From: Paenibacillus sp. J23TS9 | GTDB taxonomy: Bacteria > Bacillota > Bacilli > Paenibacillales > Paenibacillaceae | Assembly (NCBI RefSeq): GCF_018403225.1 | Contig: NZ_BOSG01000001.1 | Location: 1,984,001 to 2,048,000, forward strand | DNA length: 64,000 bases | Reading direction: 5' to 3' | Shown: piece by piece, positions 62,882 through 64,000 of the stretch | Layout of the letters: each line of letters starts with the position of its first letter | Numbering within the stretch: the first letter of the stretch is position 1 | Translations under genes and position numbers: made by a program | The notes under the pieces: generated by a model | Told to the model about the DNA's origin: nothing | Seen by the model: the letters and a program-made list of their open reading frames with translations, nothing else | Database searches by the model: none

Positions 62882-63048
62882 ATGTTTTCATAGCTGACAT
62901 GCTTTCGAGGACTCGGCAGGGAACCGAAACGCAGCAGCATAACACAACTCCGGTTGCTACCAACTTGAGTGTGTTGTACATTTGAGTTTAAGCCCATCAA
63001 TGTGCATATTCATCGGCGCAAACTAGCCATCCACACTGGAGGTATGAA

Positions 63049-63921
63049 ATGAAAATTCACAACGCGATTCGATGGAGAGATAACTTATATTTGTTTAATT
63101 ATCGAAACATACTTACAGAGCCTGTGGAGTATTTTCACGCCCATGAAGGATTGGAGATTTTATATATCCATGAAGGAACGGGACATTACATCATCAACAA
63201 TCAAATGTATCCTTTGCAGCCACGCACCTTGATTCTTGTAAAACCATTTCAGATTCATCAAATTAAAGTGATCGTCCCGCCCGATTATATTCGCACCTTA
63301 TTGAAAATCAAAGCCTCCGTCATCGACTCTTTCCTGAGTGTATTACCGCAGCTTACATCTACACTTTCACAGTTTATGGAACATGAAATGTCCTATCAGC
63401 TTTTTACCTTGTCCCCCAAGGATGCTGCATATCTTGAGAGTCAATTTTTACATTTGAATGAGACGCTGGCCCTTGTTCCGCCAAAGCTTCGAAAGGAGGT
63501 TGTAACCTTATTTTCATTTCATTTTTTCACTTATTTTAATAGCCATATTTATTCGCAGGTTCAAAGTGGTGTATCCAGGCATTCAGTAAATACAGGCTCG
63601 TCAGAGCTTATTGCCATGATCGTAAAATGGATAAACAAGCACTATAGCCTGTCTTTTACGATTAACGACTTGGCTGAGGAACTTCATTTCTCACCCAATT
63701 ACCTGTCGAAGATGTTCAAGGAACAGATGGACATGACAATCATCGAATACACGAATGGGAAACGTCTGGAGGAAGCAAAGACACTTCTTGCCTTACAATC
63801 TCTTACGGTTGAGGAAATTAGCAAGGAAACTGGGTTTAATTACCCGTCGTATTTTATTGCCATGTTCAAAAAAAAGTACGGCATGACCCCTCACCGGTAT
63901 CGAATGTCGATGGAATATTGA
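63049..63921 (+). CDS. AraC-family regulator with cupin sensor
   Basis: The 290-residue protein has an N-terminal cupin (EYFHAHEGLEILYIHEGTG, QPRTLILVKPFQIHQ) and a C-terminal double HTH (TINDLAEELHFSPNYLSKMF, VEEISKETGFNYPSYFIAMF), ending KKYGMTPHRYR. GGAGGT precedes the ATG. It probably senses a sugar and acts on genes beyond the window. A CcpA-like palindrome follows it. Confidence 0.9.
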   Translation: MKIHNAIRWRDNLYLFNYRNILTEPVEYFHAHEGLEILYIHEGTGHYIINNQMYPLQPRTLILVKPFQIHQIKVIVPPDYIRTLLKIKASVIDSFLSVLPQLTSTLSQFMEHEMSYQLFTLSPKDAAYLESQFLHLNETLALVPPKLRKEVVTLFSFHFFTYFNSHIYSQVQSGVSRHSVNTGSSELIAMIVKWINKHYSLSFTINDLAEELHFSPNYLSKMFKEQMDMTIIEYTNGKRLEEAKTLLALQSLTVEEISKETGFNYPSYFIAMFKKKYGMTPHRYRMSMEY

Positions 63922-63960
63922 TATTTTCATACAACAATGTGGTATTTGATGTGAATTATA

Positions 63961-63976
63961 ATTAAAGCGCTTTAAT
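63961..63976. promoter_or_regulatory. Perfect 16-base palindrome, cre-like or LacI-family operator
   Basis: ATTAAAGCGCTTTAAT is a perfect palindrome with the AAAGCGCTTT core of CcpA/LacI-type operators, 40 bases after the AraC gene. It probably belongs to the promoter of the next gene beyond the window. Confidence 0.5.
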
Positions 63977-64000
63977 ACGGACTTTCATCTTCAATTGAAC

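Noticed and set aside
62686..63000. 104-residue minus-strand open frame upstream of the MATE gene
   Set aside because: It reads through the hairpin at 62841-62881, has no ribosome site and shows no family features.
1..64000. CRISPR arrays, insertion sequences, tRNA or rRNA genes
   Set aside because: No spaced direct repeats, transposase motifs or cloverleaf-like segments were recognised on reading; a tRNAscan or ISfinder search was not run.

Overview
The window looks like a chromosomal segment of a Gram-positive, Paenibacillus-like member of the Bacillales. The evidence is strong GAGG/GGAGG ribosome binding sites, T-box leaders on tRNA synthetase genes, a YesM/YesN two-component system next to YteP/YtcP-type sugar ABC permeases and a lipoprotein binding protein, many AraC/LacI/GH genes, and lipoproteins with Bacillus-style lipoboxes. 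No rRNA, tRNA, insertion sequence, prophage or CRISPR array was recognised.

The most unusual part is 10.9-18.9 kb: a complete pyrroloquinoline quinone (PQQ) biosynthesis operon, pqqA-pqqB-pqqC-pqqD-pqqE, followed by an M19 dipeptidase, all on the minus strand. The 23-residue precursor gene pqqA (15036-15107) was read directly from the sequence; its Glu15 and Tyr19 sit at the same positions as in Klebsiella PqqA. Just upstream lie a lipid-anchored PQQ beta-propeller dehydrogenase without a heme domain, a lipoprotein with carboxypeptidase-regulatory-like repeats, and a small exported protein with a WGxxGxxG C-terminal anchor-like signal. PQQ synthesis is classically a Gram-negative trait, so this is a candidate self-contained surface quinoprotein system in a monoderm. 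The cofactor could be made in the cytoplasm and used on the outer face of the membrane; the electron acceptor is not evident.

Layout: 0-3.5 kb, a MarR/MFS efflux pair, an APH-like phosphotransferase and a family 2 glycosyltransferase. 3.5-8.4 kb, a Cys-rich pentapeptide protein, a TetM/Otr-like ribosomal GTPase and a TsuA/TsuB thiosulfate uptake pair. 8.4-10.5 kb, glnS with a Gln (CAG) T-box. 10.6-18.9 kb, the PQQ system. 19-25.4 kb, a DUF7002-like protein, a CPA1 antiporter, a phosphoesterase with an apparent ATT start, small proteins and DegV. 25.5-32.8 kb, carbohydrate genes (GH127 with a divergent AraC regulator; a LacI, Gfo/Idh, ThuA, Gfo/Idh operon). 32.9-40 kb, AlkC, indolepyruvate/pyruvate decarboxylase, a YdcZ-Crp-YdcZ operon, a frameshifted LysR gene divergent from a SnoaL-like gene, and a DUF1259 protein. 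40-45 kb, T-box thrS and an ECF42 sigma/DGPF pair. 45-51 kb, GH88 and DUF2264 enzymes for uronate-type saccharides, an amidase and a G1 glutamic peptidase. 51-60.4 kb, YesN/YesM, an ABC importer and two divergent phosphoesterases. 60.4-64 kb, GNAT, MATE and AraC genes.

Regulation that can be read: a consensus promoter with an overlapping operator for marR and for lacI, T-boxes for glnS and thrS, cre-like sites near carbohydrate genes, a terminator-like hairpin between pqqA and pqqB, and a Fur-family-like box upstream of pqqA. All functional calls rest on motif and family recognition from the sequence; no database search was run.
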